Shown here in pieces: positions 10,346 to 23,045 of a DNA stretch of 64,000 nt (position 1 is the first letter of the stretch; every line of letters starts with the position of its first letter). The notes under the pieces are model-generated. The model made no database searches, had not been told where the DNA came from, and saw nothing but the letters and a program-made list of their open reading frames with translations. The translations under genes and the position numbers were made by a program. The stretch spans positions 15,712,294-15,776,293 of the forward strand of contig CM046456.1 in NCBI GenBank assembly GCA_025506515.1, in the 5' to 3' direction. The DNA is from Flaveria trinervia. Taxonomy: Eukaryota > Streptophyta > Magnoliopsida > Asterales > Asteraceae.

Positions 10346-13160
10346 TGTTAGGAACCCAAGCCTTCACTGGCTTGGGTTTCCCTGAGGCATCACACATCAT
10401 AAACTCAACCCATTGACCCTTTGAGGTTTAGGGAAGCTTAGATTTCTGTTTGTTCTCATTTTTAGACACTAAGGATATTTTTTCTTTCCATAATCCAAAT
10501 TTGTGTAAGGCCTGTTTGTGATAAACAGATGACTGGCTGATGGATTGAACTTTGGGTTCACTAGCTCCTTTTGGAGGTGTCACAGAGATCCTCTTAGAGT
10601 AGCTAGTTGTAGTTGTAGAAAAGGCAACTTTCCTCCTTGGTGTTTGGGAATAAGGACAATAAGATGCTATATGACCATACTCTCCACAATTATAGCAGGA
10701 TCTGCTTGCAACTTGATGGTTTCTATGTTTTGGTGGACATGCAGATGTCACATAGTTGACCTTATTATGTTTGAATTGAGACACTTCTTTGTTAGATGTA
10801 TGAGTTGGTTTCACAAACTTAATTTCCTTAACTTGTTTTACATCTTTCATCTCTTATTTACCTGTACTGTGACATGAAGCCCGTGATTGGTTAGGTTTTA
10901 TAGTCTTTTTAGGTTCTTGTTTGACTTTGTTTGACCCTGACTTAAAACTAACCTTTTCAAATTCTTGTTCCAGATTAACACAAGGCATTTTTCCTATTTC
11001 CTTTGTAGTGGCCTCCTTCTGTTTAGCGTCAGATCCAATTGATTTACTTAAGGAATCTGGATCACTCACCAGAGGAGTGGACACCACGTGATCCTTGATA
11101 GTGTTATTGTTAATTGGTTTACTTTTAGTGTTCATCAAGGTCTCAGATGGTGGTGGAACCACTTTGTATCCTAGCCCCTCCCCATTATTTATCTCTCTCA
11201 GTAAGTGTTGGACAATGTGTGATGAGGTTGTCCAACTGTGCAGTTTTTGTTTTAATGAGTTGACTTCTACTTTTAAAACTGCTTATTGCTTCTTAGTGTC
11301 TTCTAGGGAGTTTAGATAGTACCTAATGTCATTTTCTTGGTTAAAAGCAACTACCTCAGTTTCCGTAAGCTGTTTATTCAATAGGTCTATCTTTTCCTTG
11401 TAACTGTGTTCGTTTTGTTTTAACACTCTATTTGCCTCCGTACACAGTTCCAGATCCTTTACTAAGCTATCATTATGATCTAATAACCTAGCAAATTTTG
11501 AATCTATACTTTCTGTGAATTTATTACATTCTAAGCAAGCATGATTACTAAATAGTTGGTCAATAGTACTTACATGAGATGAAGAGGAATCAGCCATGAG
11601 AGCAGATCTGTTGAATCTGGTTCTGGTGATTCTGTCATTGAAGCAGAGTTATCTTCTTCAGGTAGGTGGGTGACCACGGGTCTAGTGTCTTCAGAATTTG
11701 ACATGGCGAGCTCCACTGCTATGTCTCCCTCACTAGTTGAATCGTCATTGATGTCCTCCACGGTAGCTATGTTGGACTCTCCTGGTGACACGAACCGAAA
11801 GCTCCAGTCCTGTCCTTCATCCTCATTAGCAGTTAAGGCTTTTGGGTCCTTACTGGATGAGGTAGAACTACTAGATGTGGCCTTGTCCTGACGATTAAAG
11901 GACGAGAATGGATTGCCATTACCCGTCTTCTTTGGTTTTATACACTCCCTCTTGAAGTGTCCCTTCTCACCGCAGTTGAAACAAGTAACCTTTGACTTGT
12001 CGAACCCAAAGGTTGTGTCTTTTGTGGCAACCAAGTTCTGTCCGATATTTTTGACAAACTTTTTAGCTCATCAGACAGCACTTGCCAGAGCCCACATTAT
12101 GTCCATCCGTTCCAACTCCATCTCATCCACATGATCATAATCTTCATCTGCCAGGTGGCAGTTTCCTATCTTTCCAGCAACTAATCCATCATAGGATTGA
12201 ACCACCGCAGCTAAGAGGTCCATATGTTCTCTGGCCACCTCCACAGTCACATTCCTGAAGTTGTCGGTTTTTAGTTTTGCTGCATTAGCTTCAGGTATCA
12301 TATATTGGGTGCTAGATGACCTTGACGTTTCGGATCCTAAAGTTGAGGGTTGTGCTGGAACTACTGCGCTTGAGATGAAAGCAGTTTGCAGTGGTGCTCC
12401 AGATGTCTTGACCGAAGGAGTAGCATTGTAGAGTGCAGGATTCTGATCGTAGTTAGCCTTTTGGGCTCGATACTTCATCCTAAGCTCCTCTTCTCTCAGT
12501 TTCAGAATGAAGTCATTTATATCTAACTTCGAGAGCATTCCATTCTGTCTGAGATTTGATACAAACAAAGCCCATTTTTCTGGTAATCCATCAGCAAAGT
12601 TGGATACCTTATCCTCCATCGATGTAACCACTCCATGAGTGTGCATCTCACTCATCAAGTGGTAGAATCTATCGATCACATCATCAAGGCCTTCTTTTCC
12701 CATAGAAGAGAAGTTGTCAAACTCCTTCTTCATGGCTTTTGCCTTGATGGCCTTCATAGAGGCATTTCTGTCATACCTCTTCTCCAACGCATCCCAAAGT
12801 TTCTTTGCTTGAGTATACTCTGAATACTGATGGAAAATATCCTTCGGAATAGGCTGAGTAAGCAAAGTGTAGACTTTCTTCTCAGCGTTGTGTTTTACCT
12901 TCTGAGCATCCGACATGCCACTTAGAGTAAGTTTGACTCCGTCAGCTCCTACTGGCATGCTATAACCCGACTCGATGGCCTCCCACAAATTTGTATCTAC
13001 ACCATTTAAGTAGATTTCAAAACGTTGCTTCCATTATGGGTAGTCGTCTAAAGTAATAAGTTTTGGGGGTTTATTGTGAATACCCACTTCGTTCTCCAAC
13101 AGCAGTAAATTCTAAATACGTGTCTCTACTTGTTGTGTATGCTAAAAACTGGTCCTTCAT
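10345..13160 (-). pseudogene. Copy B gag with both CCHC boxes
   Basis: ATG at 13,160 (MKDQF...), aligned to MEDQF of the other copies. A 2-base loss and C-to-T stops break the first 60 residues. A 305-residue open stretch (12,988-12,071) follows with GMSDAQKVKHNAEKKVY, HLMSEMHTHGVVTSMEDK and GNCHLADEDY. Zinc knuckle 1 is intact: CFNCGEKGHFKREC (11,570-12,034). A coiled-coil region with CLEC is at 11,283-11,597, the linker GEGLGYKMVPPP lies near 11,170, and zinc knuckle 2 is CYNCGEYGHIASYC (10,428-10,850). This is the best-preserved gag here and shows that A and D have lost knuckle 1. Confidence 0.88.
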
Positions 13161-13189
13161 TTTATTTAACTTTACTGTTTAACAAACTA

Positions 13190-13430
13190 CTAATGTATGC
13201 GAATGAAGGTATGCGATTGGGCTTATTCGTGCAATTGAACAATGCAAATGGTTCAGTCGTGCGACTGAACAAATGCGGATGAGTCAGTCATCCCAATGAA
13301 CTAATGCGATTGAACAGTCCGAATGAAGTTCTCAGTCGTACGAATGAAGGTACGAATGAGTCCACTCGTGCGGTTGGAGGTGCGAATGAACTCAGTCATG
13401 CGATTGGTCCAATCGTGCGACTGAACTTGC
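13190..13430 (-). repeat. Palindrome-vocabulary cluster in 5' leader (copy B)
   Basis: About a dozen words such as cagtcgtgcgactgaac, atgcgattgaac and gtcgtacgaatgaagg lie between the gag start and the primer site. Same type and place as in A, C and D. Confidence 0.75.
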
Positions 13431-13636
13431 TGAAGTTTGATAATTCATAGGTTAAACTTGATTTGTCCGTAATAACTCGAATTTTATCAAACCCTAATAA
13501 CCGTATGCCGGAAAAACTCAGCTTTTAGATCAGGAAACGTCTAAGACTCCGTTAGACACAAAAAGATTGTGTTTTTGATGCAAAAACACAATTTTTGTAT
13601 CAAAACTATTGAATCAACATGTAATCAAGAGCCAAG

Positions 13637-13648
13637 GCTCTGATACCA
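13637..13648 (-). promoter_or_regulatory. Primer binding site (initiator Met-tRNA), copy B
   Basis: On the minus strand TGGTATCAGAGC, complementary to the 3' end of plant initiator Met-tRNA, two bases after the LTR end (...CTAACA). This fixes element direction and the LTR boundary. Confidence 0.92.
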
Positions 13649-13917
13649 CTTGTTAGGATCTGGTATTTGAACGAAAAACCAACTAATTAACGTGTTAAAC
13701 CAAACCAAATAGTGTGGAATCCTATTTGATTGGCGATCCAATCAGTGAGAACGCACGTAGAAACAATAACGTATTGAATCTAACGTCAAGAATCGATTAG
13801 GAATCGATCTACAGCGTTCTATGAACTTGGAGTACGAACTTAGAGGCTTCTGGACGGTTAGGGTACGTCTGGAGTCGAAGTGGATTGAATGCTTACATTT
13901 TTCCACGAATTAGGTGG

Positions 13918-13925
13918 TATTTATA
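13918..13925 (-). promoter_or_regulatory. TATA box of the copy B LTR
   Basis: TATAAATA on the minus strand, followed by a leader very like that of D (39,278 onward) and preceded by the U3 palindrome cluster. Likely the RNA polymerase II promoter of the element. Confidence 0.7.
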
Positions 13926-13929
13926 GGTT

Positions 13930-14160
13930 AGGGTTGCTCATTCGGGCGACTGAACCATCAGCATGGTTCATCCGTGCGATTGACCTATACGGTTGATCCA
14001 TTCGCATGACTGAGTGTTCAGTCGTGCGACTGAGTCAGTCTCATATTATAGTCATACAACTGATCCAGTCTCCTGGTTCAGTCGTGCGACTGATTCATTC
14101 GCATGAAGTTGTTCATGCGTATGGTCCATTAGCATGGGCCATTCGCATGATAATTTCATG
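13930..14160 (-). repeat. Palindrome-vocabulary cluster in U3 (copy B LTR)
   Basis: Words such as cagtcgtgcgactgag, cattcgggcgactgaac and cattcgcatgactgag. The cluster sits directly upstream of the TATA box, a position that suggests a promoter element. That role is inference. Confidence 0.75.
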
Positions 14161-14390
14161 TTATTAAGTTTGAATGTATTAATTATCATAACATTATTTA
14201 TATTAATTCAAACAACCACAAACCTATATAATCAAGTTAATATGCGATAAACAACTCATTATAAAATATTAAACATTATAAACACACTCAAACATTTTCA
14301 TTTCATTAAGTACCCAACAATTACATAAGTGAAAGACAATAAAGACATATTACATTCAAATCAAAATCTAGGTACATATGTATCAAAACA

Positions 14391-14600
14391 TTTAATAACC
14401 TGGATTTCAACATTTTACTTAGTTTAGTTAGGTTATTTGTCCAATTTCAGTCTCAGATCTTGTTAGGGCCGAATCTCGTGATTTAGGGCTCAAATCAACA
14501 TTTTTTTTGTTAGAGTACACCGCATTATACCTGTAAAATCAACAGAGATCGTCAGAATGTCACAAGATGAATGTAATTTGGGTCTGAAGAAATTTCAGCA
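14391..14600 (-). other. Start of third-ORF leader of copy C (truncated)
   Basis: No coding sequence seen. On the minus strand it parallels the D leader after 56,290: blocks like gttactctgctgaaattt match gttacgctgccaaaattt, and acaggtataatgcg matches acaagtacaatgcg. This shows that C once continued toward a third ORF. Confidence 0.5.
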
Positions 14601-14960
14601 GAGTAACGGTACAGAATGCGATTTTAGGGCGAATGGGGCTGATGAGTTTATGCGATCGACTAAGGCCCTTACTTATACTGAATCTGATTTCAATCGGGCG
14701 ACTGGACCCATTCGCTCTGTTCATTCGGGCGATTGAACTCAGTTGTGCGATTGGTTCAGTCGATCACATTCAGTCGGCCCACTAGATTTCAGTCGGGCGA
14801 CTGACCCATTCGGTCGATTCCATTCGGGCGACTAGCTCAATCTTGTAGGCCATTCATGTGAATGGTTCATACTCATGCTCCATTTGGTTATATAGGGCAT
14901 AAGTATGGTCCAATCGTATGATTGGTTCATACTCATGGTCTAGTCGTGCGAATGGATCAT
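14600..14960 (-). repeat. Palindrome-vocabulary cluster in post-pol region (copy C)
   Basis: Many words such as cattcgggcgattgaac, cagtcgggcgactgac and agtcgtgcgaatgg. It lies at the same site as the D cluster at 55,975-56,245, between the hairpin array and the third-ORF leader. Confidence 0.75.
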
Positions 14961-15033
14961 ACTCATGATTTTGACTTTAAGACCATTTGACATTTTATCC
15001 CTTTTAACTTTTGATTAAACGTTATGAGCATTC

Positions 15034-15168
15034 AATCATCTCAGACATGATCTTTTTAACTTTGAAAACTTTTGATCACCTCAGACGTGATCCTTTTAAA
15101 ACAACTTGTCACCTCAGACGTGACTCATTTTACATTTGAAAACTTGTGTTGTCACCTCAGATGTGACC
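15034..15168 (-). repeat. Hairpin array with constant CTCAGAC loop (copy C)
   Basis: Four units whose loops start near 15,041, 15,081, 15,114 and 15,157: ATCAT-ctcagac-ATGAT, GATCAC-ctcagac-GTGATC, GTCAC-ctcagac-GTGAC, GTCAC-ctcagat-GTGAC. Both arms change together between unit 1 and unit 2. Confidence 0.75.
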
Positions 15169-16560
15169 TTTTTAGGTGAGTAAATCCCCAATTGAATTTC
15201 ATGGCATAGTCCGATGTTTAACAAACTAAATTGGTGAAATTTAAACAACATAAAAGAACTAGAAACTGAAATATAAAACTAAACTTGTTTTTGTGGTTTT
15301 GTGAGAGGTGTGAATCCTAAGATTGAAATCTAATAGATTCATTTTCTGAAAAGGTAGCTTCAATTCATTTTGACCATAAATGGACCAATTCAATTTGGAA
15401 TCATACAGGTAAGTCAAATCATTCAGGACATGTTATCAAAACTTTTTGATGCTCGAATCTATTCTTTCATCTAGAGTCGTTAGCAAGTTTAGGAAATCAT
15501 ACTAGTAATATTAGATCCCCACATCGATTTGGACTTTCAAGAAGTCCTCTTTAATCCATACACAAACTTTTGACACAGATTGGTGACAGTTTAGGTTTGA
15601 TTTTTTTAAACAAGCATTTGTGGAACCCACACTTATCCGGTAATCAACATTTCTTAGGAGATTTTTGAGCGGTCTCAGGGTAGTATTCAAGAAGAAACTA
15701 TTCTTAGAGCTTTCAAAGAGAAGCCAAGCCTCAGGTCAGTGCCACCGCACAGCAGAGAGGCCGCAAACTACAATGAATTCTAGAATATATAGGTTATGCT
15801 TATCCTTAGGTTAGTGCCACCGCACAACAGAGAGGCACATAACCTATCTTCTTGTTTGAGCAATTTTATTCTTTTTGCACATATCTCACCAACAACATAG
15901 GTTATTAGTTTGATTGCTTTTGCATTTTTCATCTCGTGCTTTGGCTCATATTTTGGTCATATGCACACATTTGTGACGTTTATTCTGCTCGTCACCCCTT
16001 ATTGGAATTTTGTTGATTGTGTTAACCAGGGATAAGATGATAACCCACAGCTTGTCGAACAACTTAGTTTAATCTTGAGGTCACCAACAAGGTCTAATCA
16101 TCTATTGTGTTGAATCTACCGACATATCATCGGTGGTCTAGCAACCTATAGGTCTACTTTCTTTGTGTTACCTTGGTAGTAGCTAGTTTTACTATCATTT
16201 TTCCTTTTATATTACTCAGACTACAAAGACTTATACTTTGACTTTCGCATCTTATTCAATTAAACTTTTAAAGTCCCAAGTGTTTTGTTCATGTATACTA
16301 TCATTTTCCAAAGTTTAAATCGGTATCACAAATACAATCTAAAGCTTACCTCTCCTCCTTCCTTGTTTTTTTATAATATAATGTTACTTCCTAAACCTAC
16401 TCTCCTCCTAAAATTCTAAAACTGTAAACGATTTGCATTTTTAGGATTTTACTAGGCAAAGAAATAACATCAATTTAATTAACTTACTTAAAATAAATTA
16501 GATAAATAAAGAAAATAGAATATAAAATTAAAAGAAAAATGGACTATACGCATCGGACTA
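15169..16560 (-). other. Post-pol non-coding region of copy C
   Basis: No frame with recognisable protein. Homologous to 240-1,660 of copy A, and includes the repeated GC-rich block at 15,733-15,761 and 15,809-15,836. Conservation between two diverged copies hints at a function in RNA rather than protein. That is inference. Confidence 0.6.
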
Positions 16561-16589
16561 CACATGGTCATCTTCAGGAATTACATCAC

Positions 16590-18300
16590 TTTTCTTTTAA
16601 ACGCTGTTGACCTCTAACAAATATAAAAAAACATGGTTTTCAAAAGCCTTTGTATTGAGGTCAACACATTGAAAATCAGTATTTATTTTAACCACATCGA
16701 TTAGGTTCTTTTCATAACAATCACGTATAAAGTGATATTTTATTCCGATGTGTTTGGTCTTAGGATGTTGAACCGGATTTTTAGTTACTGCAATTGCAGC
16801 AGAGTTATCAACAAAAATGGGAGTAGAAGAAAATTCAAACCGTAGTCCCGCATTTGCTGTTGAATCCTTATGATTTGTGAACAGCAACTTGCAGCAGCAA
16901 CGTATTCGGCTTCGCAGGTTGACAAAGCAACTGAGGTCTGCTTCTTACACTGCCAGGTCACTAATCTCCTCCCAAAGAATTGACATCCTGCTGATGTAGA
17001 CTTGTAGTTTATCTTGCAGCCGCCGTAATCCGAGTCACTATACGCTGTAAGCTCGAAGTCATCTTCATGAGGATACCACAATCCTAGTGTTGGGGTACCC
17101 TTCAGATAACGGAAGATCCTTTTGACCCATATTAGATGGTTAACTTTTGGCTTTGCCTGATATCTTGAACATTGACATGTAGCATACATGATATCAGGTC
17201 TTGAGGCAGTGAGGTACATTAGAGATCCAATCATTCCTCGGTACATGGTGGCATCTACCAGATCACCATTCTCGTCGGGTGCTAAATCATGGTTTGTAGC
17301 AAGTGGAGTCCCAGCTGTGGAAGCATTCTCCACATCAAACTTACTGAGTATATCCCCGACATACTTGGTCTGATGTTGAAATATCCCCTTTGGTGTTTGA
17401 TCCACCTTTAACCCCAGAAAGAACTTCATCTCTCCCATGGCACTCATTTCAAATTCAGCCTTCATTACTGCTTCAAACTCTTTACATAATTCTTCATTCT
17501 TGAAACCGAAGATTATGTCATCGACATAAATTTGGACCAACAGTAAATCACCATCCTTTTCTTTGATAACAGTGTGCAGTCAACAACACCTCTGCGAAAC
17601 CCATGTTTCACAAGGTGAGTGGAGAGTTTCTCATACTAGGCTCTAGGAGCTTGATGAAGCCCGTATAAGGCCTTGTCGAGTTTGTAAACTTTGTCCCAAT
17701 GATATGGATCCTCAAATCCCTCGGGTTTAGTGACGTACACTGTCTCTCGGATTTCACCATGAAGGAAAGCACTCTTCACATCCAGTTGATAAACTTTAAT
17801 CTTCATGTAAGATGCATAGGCTAGGAAGATACGGATGGCTTCCATTCTTGCCACGGGTGCAAACACTTCATTGTAATCTATTCCCTCAACTTGTTGAAAT
17901 CTTTGAACTACAAGTCGAGCCTTTTTCCTGATTATGACACCTTGGTCATCTTTCTTACATTTCAAGACCCATTTGGTGCCAATGACCTTAGCACCTTTAG
18001 GTCTATCTACCAGTGTCCATACACCTAACTTCTTGAACTAAAGAAGTTCTTCTTGCATGGCACTAACCCATGCCTCATCATTTAGGGCTTCACTCACGTA
18101 TTTTGGCTCGAACGGAGACACAAAGAAACGATAAGCTCCATCGTGAAGGTACCCTTTCTCTAACACCGAGGCATAATTAGCTAAATACAACTGATTTCTG
18201 GTCTGAACTCCTGATCTGACATCCCCCATGACATTTTCCAAAGGATGATAGACATTTAGACGTGATCCAGGAATGGTGGGAACAACTACTTCAGAATCAA
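16590..18300 (-). pseudogene. Copy C reverse transcriptase and RNase H (degenerate)
   Basis: RT N-terminal part at 17,636-17,965 with EVFAPVARMEAIRIFL and intact motif A (YQLDVKSAFLHGE). RT centre and RNase H are at 16,785-17,540 with YVDDIIFGFKNEE, YLKGTPTLGLWYP, SDSDYGGC and STCEAEYVAAAS. The RNase H end (KTKHIGIKYHFIRD) is in another frame at 16,597-16,887. Breaks: a shift near 17,570 before the YVDD part, one near 16,850, and a stop before the 18,038-18,241 segment (AWVSAMQEELL). Catalytic residues are visible but the frame is not continuous. Confidence 0.88.
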
Positions 18301-18389
18301 GATTGTGAACGTTGGGTTCTGTATCTGAGGCAATAGGAGTGTGAGGTTCTGAAGACTCCGAGGCATCAATGTCAGATGCTTGTTGACTT

Positions 18390-19952
18390 GCAGTACAGGA
18401 ACCTATTCCTCCTGATTGTTCTGATTATCCTCCATGGCTTCATCGTTAGAGGAGGAGTCATTAGCTTCAAGTGCTCCCCCTAAGTTGGTAGATGAATCAC
18501 CTTATGAGCCAGATGATGTAGATTCCTGAGATGGTGTGTTTAGCACATCATACATCATCTTTGCAGCTAATACATCATTAGACGTGAAGAGAGGGATGTT
18601 GAAGGACTTGAAGAAAGCGGGTCCTTTTCCAGCAGGTGGGGTGGTGTATCTCTGAACGTCCATGTTACACCACACTTCTACTTGACCCGTAGAGTTGTTG
18701 TAAACTCTCTTGTTCGGTATGTTGTATCCTAGAAAGATACCTTCTTCAGCCTTCTCGCTGGATTTTCCCTCCTAAGTCTTCTTCAGTAGGGTACACGGTG
18801 TGCCAAACAGCTTGAGATACTCTAGATTTGGTTTACGTCATTGTAGTAACTCGTAACACGTCTTGCCATGGCATTTAACTACCAGAACTCGATTTAACGC
18901 GTAACATGCATTTGCAACTGTCTCATTCCAGAATTGGATAGGCAGTTTCGAGTCTGCTAGCATCGTCCGTGCAGTCTCTATCAAGCTCTGATTCTTTCTT
19001 TCAGCAACACCGTTCATCTGAGGAGTGTAGGCAGAAGTGAACTGGTGCACAATTCCTTTTTCCTTGCAGTAAGCCTCCATCTAGTGGTTCTTGAACTCGG
19101 TTCCATTGTCTGAGCGTACTTGTCGCACCTTCAGCTTCTATAGGGATTCCAGTGTAGTTACTAATTCCTTGAATGACTCAAATGTTTCTGATTTGGATTT
19201 TAAAACATTACCCAAGAAAATCTTAAGTAGTCATCAGTAACCACATAGTTCTACAAGTCGCCTGCAATGCTTCTTGTACTTACTGGACCAAACAGATCCA
19301 TGTGAAGAAGATCAAGAGGAAGTTTGATGGAATGAACTTTCTTTTTCTTATGAGACTTCTTCGTCTATTTGCCTTTCTTTCACGCCACACAGAAATTCGG
19401 AAGTTGGAAGTTTTTGACGCTAACTCCTCTTACTAGATCATTCTGGATCAAGTGATTCATCTTCTGTGGATTAATATGACCCATTCTCCTCTGCTAGGAG
19501 ATGGAGTCCTTCTCAGTAGCTTTTGACAAGAAGCACTGAACTTCACGATCCGTTATGGAGGCCTTTGATAGATCCAAGATATAAAGGTCACTATATCTTG
19601 AGGCAGACATTAAGACTTGGTCCTCCGGGATCACATAGTCCTTTTTCAAGACATAGCACTTCTTGTTGTCAAATACTACCTTAAAAGCTTTATCACAAAT
19701 TTGGGATACAGAAAGCAGGTTATTCTGAAGTTGTTGAACATAGTTTACCTTTTCAAACTTCACTTTCTGATTACCCACTTCACCTAGAGCTGTGATATAC
19801 CCTCCTTTGTTTCCAGCAAATGAAAGATGGCCTCCTTTTATTTGTTTGACATTTGATAAGAGAGCCCTGTTCCTTGTCATGTGCCTGGATGCACTGCTAT
19901 CTATAATCCACGTGTTGGTTTTAGCACTATAGCGAACACCATGCACATACAA
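18390..19952 (-). pseudogene. Copy C protease and integrase (degenerate)
   Basis: Protease and pre-integrase form an open stretch at 19,494-19,952 (MYVHGVRYS...). The active site reads WIIDSSASRHMT, so DSG has become DSS. A TAG follows EKDSIS, where Trp would precede QRRMGHINP; A and D share it. The integrase end piece (18,838-19,080) has KGIVHQFTSAYTPQMNGVAERKN, here quoted in parts: AYTPQMNG and AERKN with the catalytic Glu. The first two Asp regions are present but broken by stops (19,080-19,480). Confidence 0.85.
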
Positions 19953-19984
19953 TTGAAAACATTAGTTCATGTTAGGGACCCAAG

Positions 19985-22777
19985 CCTTTACTGGCTTGGG
20001 TGTCCCAAAGGCATCACACATCATAAATTCAACCCATTGACCTTTAGAGGGTGAGGGAGGCTCAGTTGTCTTCTTGTTCTTATTATCAGACATTGAGGTT
20101 GATTTTTCTTTCCATAAGCCCACCTTGTGTAAGGCATGTTGTGATAAACAGACGACTAGCTAATGGTTTGAACTTTAGGTTCACTAGCCCTCTAGGTGGA
20201 GTCACTGAGTTCCTCTTAGAAGAACTAGGTTTTGGGTCCTAAAGTTCAACTTCCTCCTTGGTGTCTGATAGTAAGGACATTTAGACACAATTGTCCATAC
20301 TCTCCACAGTTGTAGCATGATCTGCTTTCGACTTTTTGATTTAACTGTTTGTGTGGAGAAGTGTGTGACACAGGTGTGACATTAACCTTTTGGGTTGACA
20401 CTCTTCTTGTTTAGATGTTTTATATTGTTTAACAAAGTTAATTTTTTTAACATTTTTTACATCTTTTCCATTTTGTTTACCTGGACTCATACATGAAGCA
20501 CGTGGGTGGTTAACATTTTTGGTCTTTTTGGGTTTAGAGTTAGACTTGATTGACCCAGACTTCACTTTAACCTGTTCAAATTGTTTGTCTAGATTGACAC
20601 AAGGAATTTTACCTTGTGATTTTGAAGTGGCCTCCTCTAGTTTAGTCCCAGATTCATTAGATGAACATGTGGTATCTGGGTCACTTGCTAGAGGAGTGGT
20701 CACCACATGATCCTTGATTGGGTTATTATTTTTTGCTTTACTTTTTGCGTTCATCAAGATCTCATGTGGTGGCGGAACCACTTTATAACCCAATCCCTCC
20801 CCATTGTTACCTTTCTCACTAAGTGGTGAACAATATGAGATGAACTTGTCCAACTATGTAGTTTTTGCTTTAATGAATTAACTTCTACTTCTAAAACTGC
20901 CTTTTGTTTCTTAGTGTCTTCTAGAGAGTTAAGATAGACTTAATGTCATTTGATTGGTTAAAAGCTATAACTTTGGTTTCCCTAAGTTGTTTGTTCAACA
21001 GTTCTATCTTCTCTTTATAACTGTGCTCATTTTGTTTAAGAATTCTGTTAGCCTCAGTGCACAGATGCAAGTCCTTTACTAAGCTATCATTATGATCTAA
21101 TAACCTAGAAAATTTTAAATCTATGCTTTCCCTAAATTTATTACAATCAGAACAAGTATGATTATTGAAAAGTTGGTCAGTAGTACTTACCTGAGAGGAT
21201 TCTAATGAATCAGCCATCAAAGCAGAGTCTGGTGTTTCTGATTCTGGTGATTCTAACGTTGTTGTAGATTCCCTTCTGCAGGCATGTAATTTACCACTGT
21301 TGTAGTCTCTTCGGTGCTTGACATCACGAGTTCCACTGCAATATCTCCTTCACTAGCTGATCATCATCTAAATCTTCAACACTAGCGATGTTGGATTCTC
21401 CCGGTGAAACAAACCGAAAGCTCCAGTCCTGTCCTTCATCATCATGAGCAGTCAAGGCTTTAGGATCCTTGCTTGACAAAGTAGGGCTGCTAGTTGGTTT
21501 ATCCTGATGATTGAAGGATGAGAATGGATTCCTGTTTCCAATTTTCTTGGGCTTCACACACTCACGTTTGAAGTGCCCCTTTTCGCCATAGTTGAAACAA
21601 GTCACCTTGGTCTTGTTGAAACCAAAGGTAGTGTCCTTAGTAGCAACCAAGTTCTGTCCGTTTTCTTAATGAACTTATTGGCTCTCCGAACAACACTTGC
21701 TAAGGCCCACATTATATTCATCCTCTCCAGCTCTGTATCGTCCACCTGCTCGTAGTCCTCATCTTCCAGATGACAGTTCCCAATTTTTCCAGCAATTAGT
21801 CTATCATAGAAGTGGACTACTACTACTAAGAGATCCATGTGCTTTTTAGCTACTTCAACTGTCACATTACCAAAATTCTTGGTCTTTAGTTTTGCAGCAT
21901 TGGCTTCAGGTACTATGTATTGGGTACTAGACGACCTTGACGTTTCTGACCCTAAAGTGGAGGTTTGAGAGGGACCTGCTGAACTTGACACAAACGCCGT
22001 CTGAAGTGGTGCTCCAGATGTTTTGGCTTATAGAGTCGCGTTGTACAGTGCCAGATTTTGATCATAAGAAGACTTTTGGGCTCTGTATTTCATTCTTCAT
22101 TCTTCTTCTCTTAGCTTCAGAATAAAATCATTTGTATCTAACTTCGTTAGCATACCATTTTGTCTGAGATTGGAGACAAAGGAAATCCATTTCTCCGGCA
22201 ACCCATCTGCAAAGTTTGACACTTTGTCTTCCATAGATGTCGTTACTCCATGAGTGTGCATCTCACTCATCAAGTGGTAGAATATGTCAATGACGTCATC
22301 CAGGCTTTCTTTACCCATTGAAGAGAAGTTGTCAAACTCTTTCTTCAAAGCTTTAGCCTTTATCGCCTTTAAAGATGCATTTCCGTCATATCTTTTCTCC
22401 AATGCATACCATAGCTTCTTTGCTTGCGTATACTCAGAAAACTGGAGGAAAATATCCTTGGGGATCGACTGAGTAAGCAGAGCATAGACTTTCTTCTCAG
22501 CATTGTATTTGACCTTTTGTCCATCAGTCATGCCACCTAGTGTAAGTTTGACACCATGAGCACCTACTGGCATGCTGTACCCCGTTTCTATTGATTCCCA
22601 CAGATTGGGATCTACTCCATTTAAGTAGATCTTGAAACGTTGCTTCCATTGTGGGTATTCGTCTAACGTGAGTAGCTTAGGGGGTTTGTTGTGATTCCCC
22701 ACTTCATTCTCCAGAAGCAGTAGGTTTTGAATCCTTGAGTCTCTCCCTGTTGTGAACGCCGAGTATTGGTCCTCCAT
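19985..22777 (-). pseudogene. Copy C gag (degenerate)
   Basis: Start MEDQYSAFTTGRD at 22,777; an in-frame ATG three codons upstream is not shared with the other copies. An open stretch runs to 22,097 with PQWKQRFKIYLNG and HLMSEMHTHGVTTS. It then breaks into other frames: GNCHLEDEDYEQVDD (21,602-21,991), knuckle 1 CFNYGEKGHFKREC with its second Cys changed to Tyr (21,324-21,650), a coiled-coil region with CSDC (20,921-21,220), the GEGLGYKVVPPP linker (20,341-20,853), and knuckle 2 CYNCGEYG near 20,300 cut by a shift. Confidence 0.85.
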
Positions 22778-22799
22778 TGCTATCAACTTTAAACTTTAG

Positions 22800-23045
22800 A
22801 ACAAACTGTTTCACTCATGCGAATGAAGGTGTGCGATTGGGCTATTCGTGCGATTGAACAATGAGGATGGTTCAATCGTGCGACTGAACTCATGCGGATG
22901 GCTTAGTCGAGCGAATGAACTGGACAATGCGAATAAACTGCTCAGTCGTACGAATGGAGGTACGGATGAGTCCAATCGTGCGTATGAGGGATGCGGATGA
23001 ATTCAGTAGGGCGATTGAGTCAATCGTGCGACTGAAGCTGCTGAA
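22800..23045 (-). repeat. Palindrome-vocabulary cluster in 5' leader (copy C)
   Basis: Words such as caatcgtgcgactgaac, cagtcgtacgaatgg and agtcgagcgaatgaac lie between gag and the primer site. Confidence 0.75.

Larger units (their letters stand above)
7873..14390 (-). mobile_element. Sirevirus (Ty1/copia) copy B, with 5' LTR
   Basis: 5' LTR 13,651-14,390, primer site 13,637-13,648, leader, gag 13,160-10,345, a protease/integrase remnant and RT/RNase H ending near 7,882. There is no post-pol region or 3' LTR: the pol end is joined to copy A. The B+A block may behave as one compound insertion in copy C, whose post-pol sequence lies immediately right of 14,390. Confidence 0.88.
13651..14390 (-). 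repeat. Sirevirus LTR (5' LTR of copy B)
   Basis: 740 bp. It begins TGTTTTGATACATATGTACC at 14,390 and ends ...CTAACA at 13,651, next to a primer site. It resembles the D LTRs more closely than the C LTR (C is only roughly 80-85% similar by eye), so it belongs to B rather than being the missing 3' LTR of C. U3 holds a palindrome cluster (13,930-14,160) just upstream of the TATA box. The right flank has no polypurine tract, as expected for a 5' LTR inserted into C. Confidence 0.88.

Noticed and set aside
13651..14390. This LTR as the 3' LTR of copy C
   Set aside because: It lacks a polypurine tract on its C side and is closer to the D LTRs than to the C 5' LTR, so it is assigned to B.
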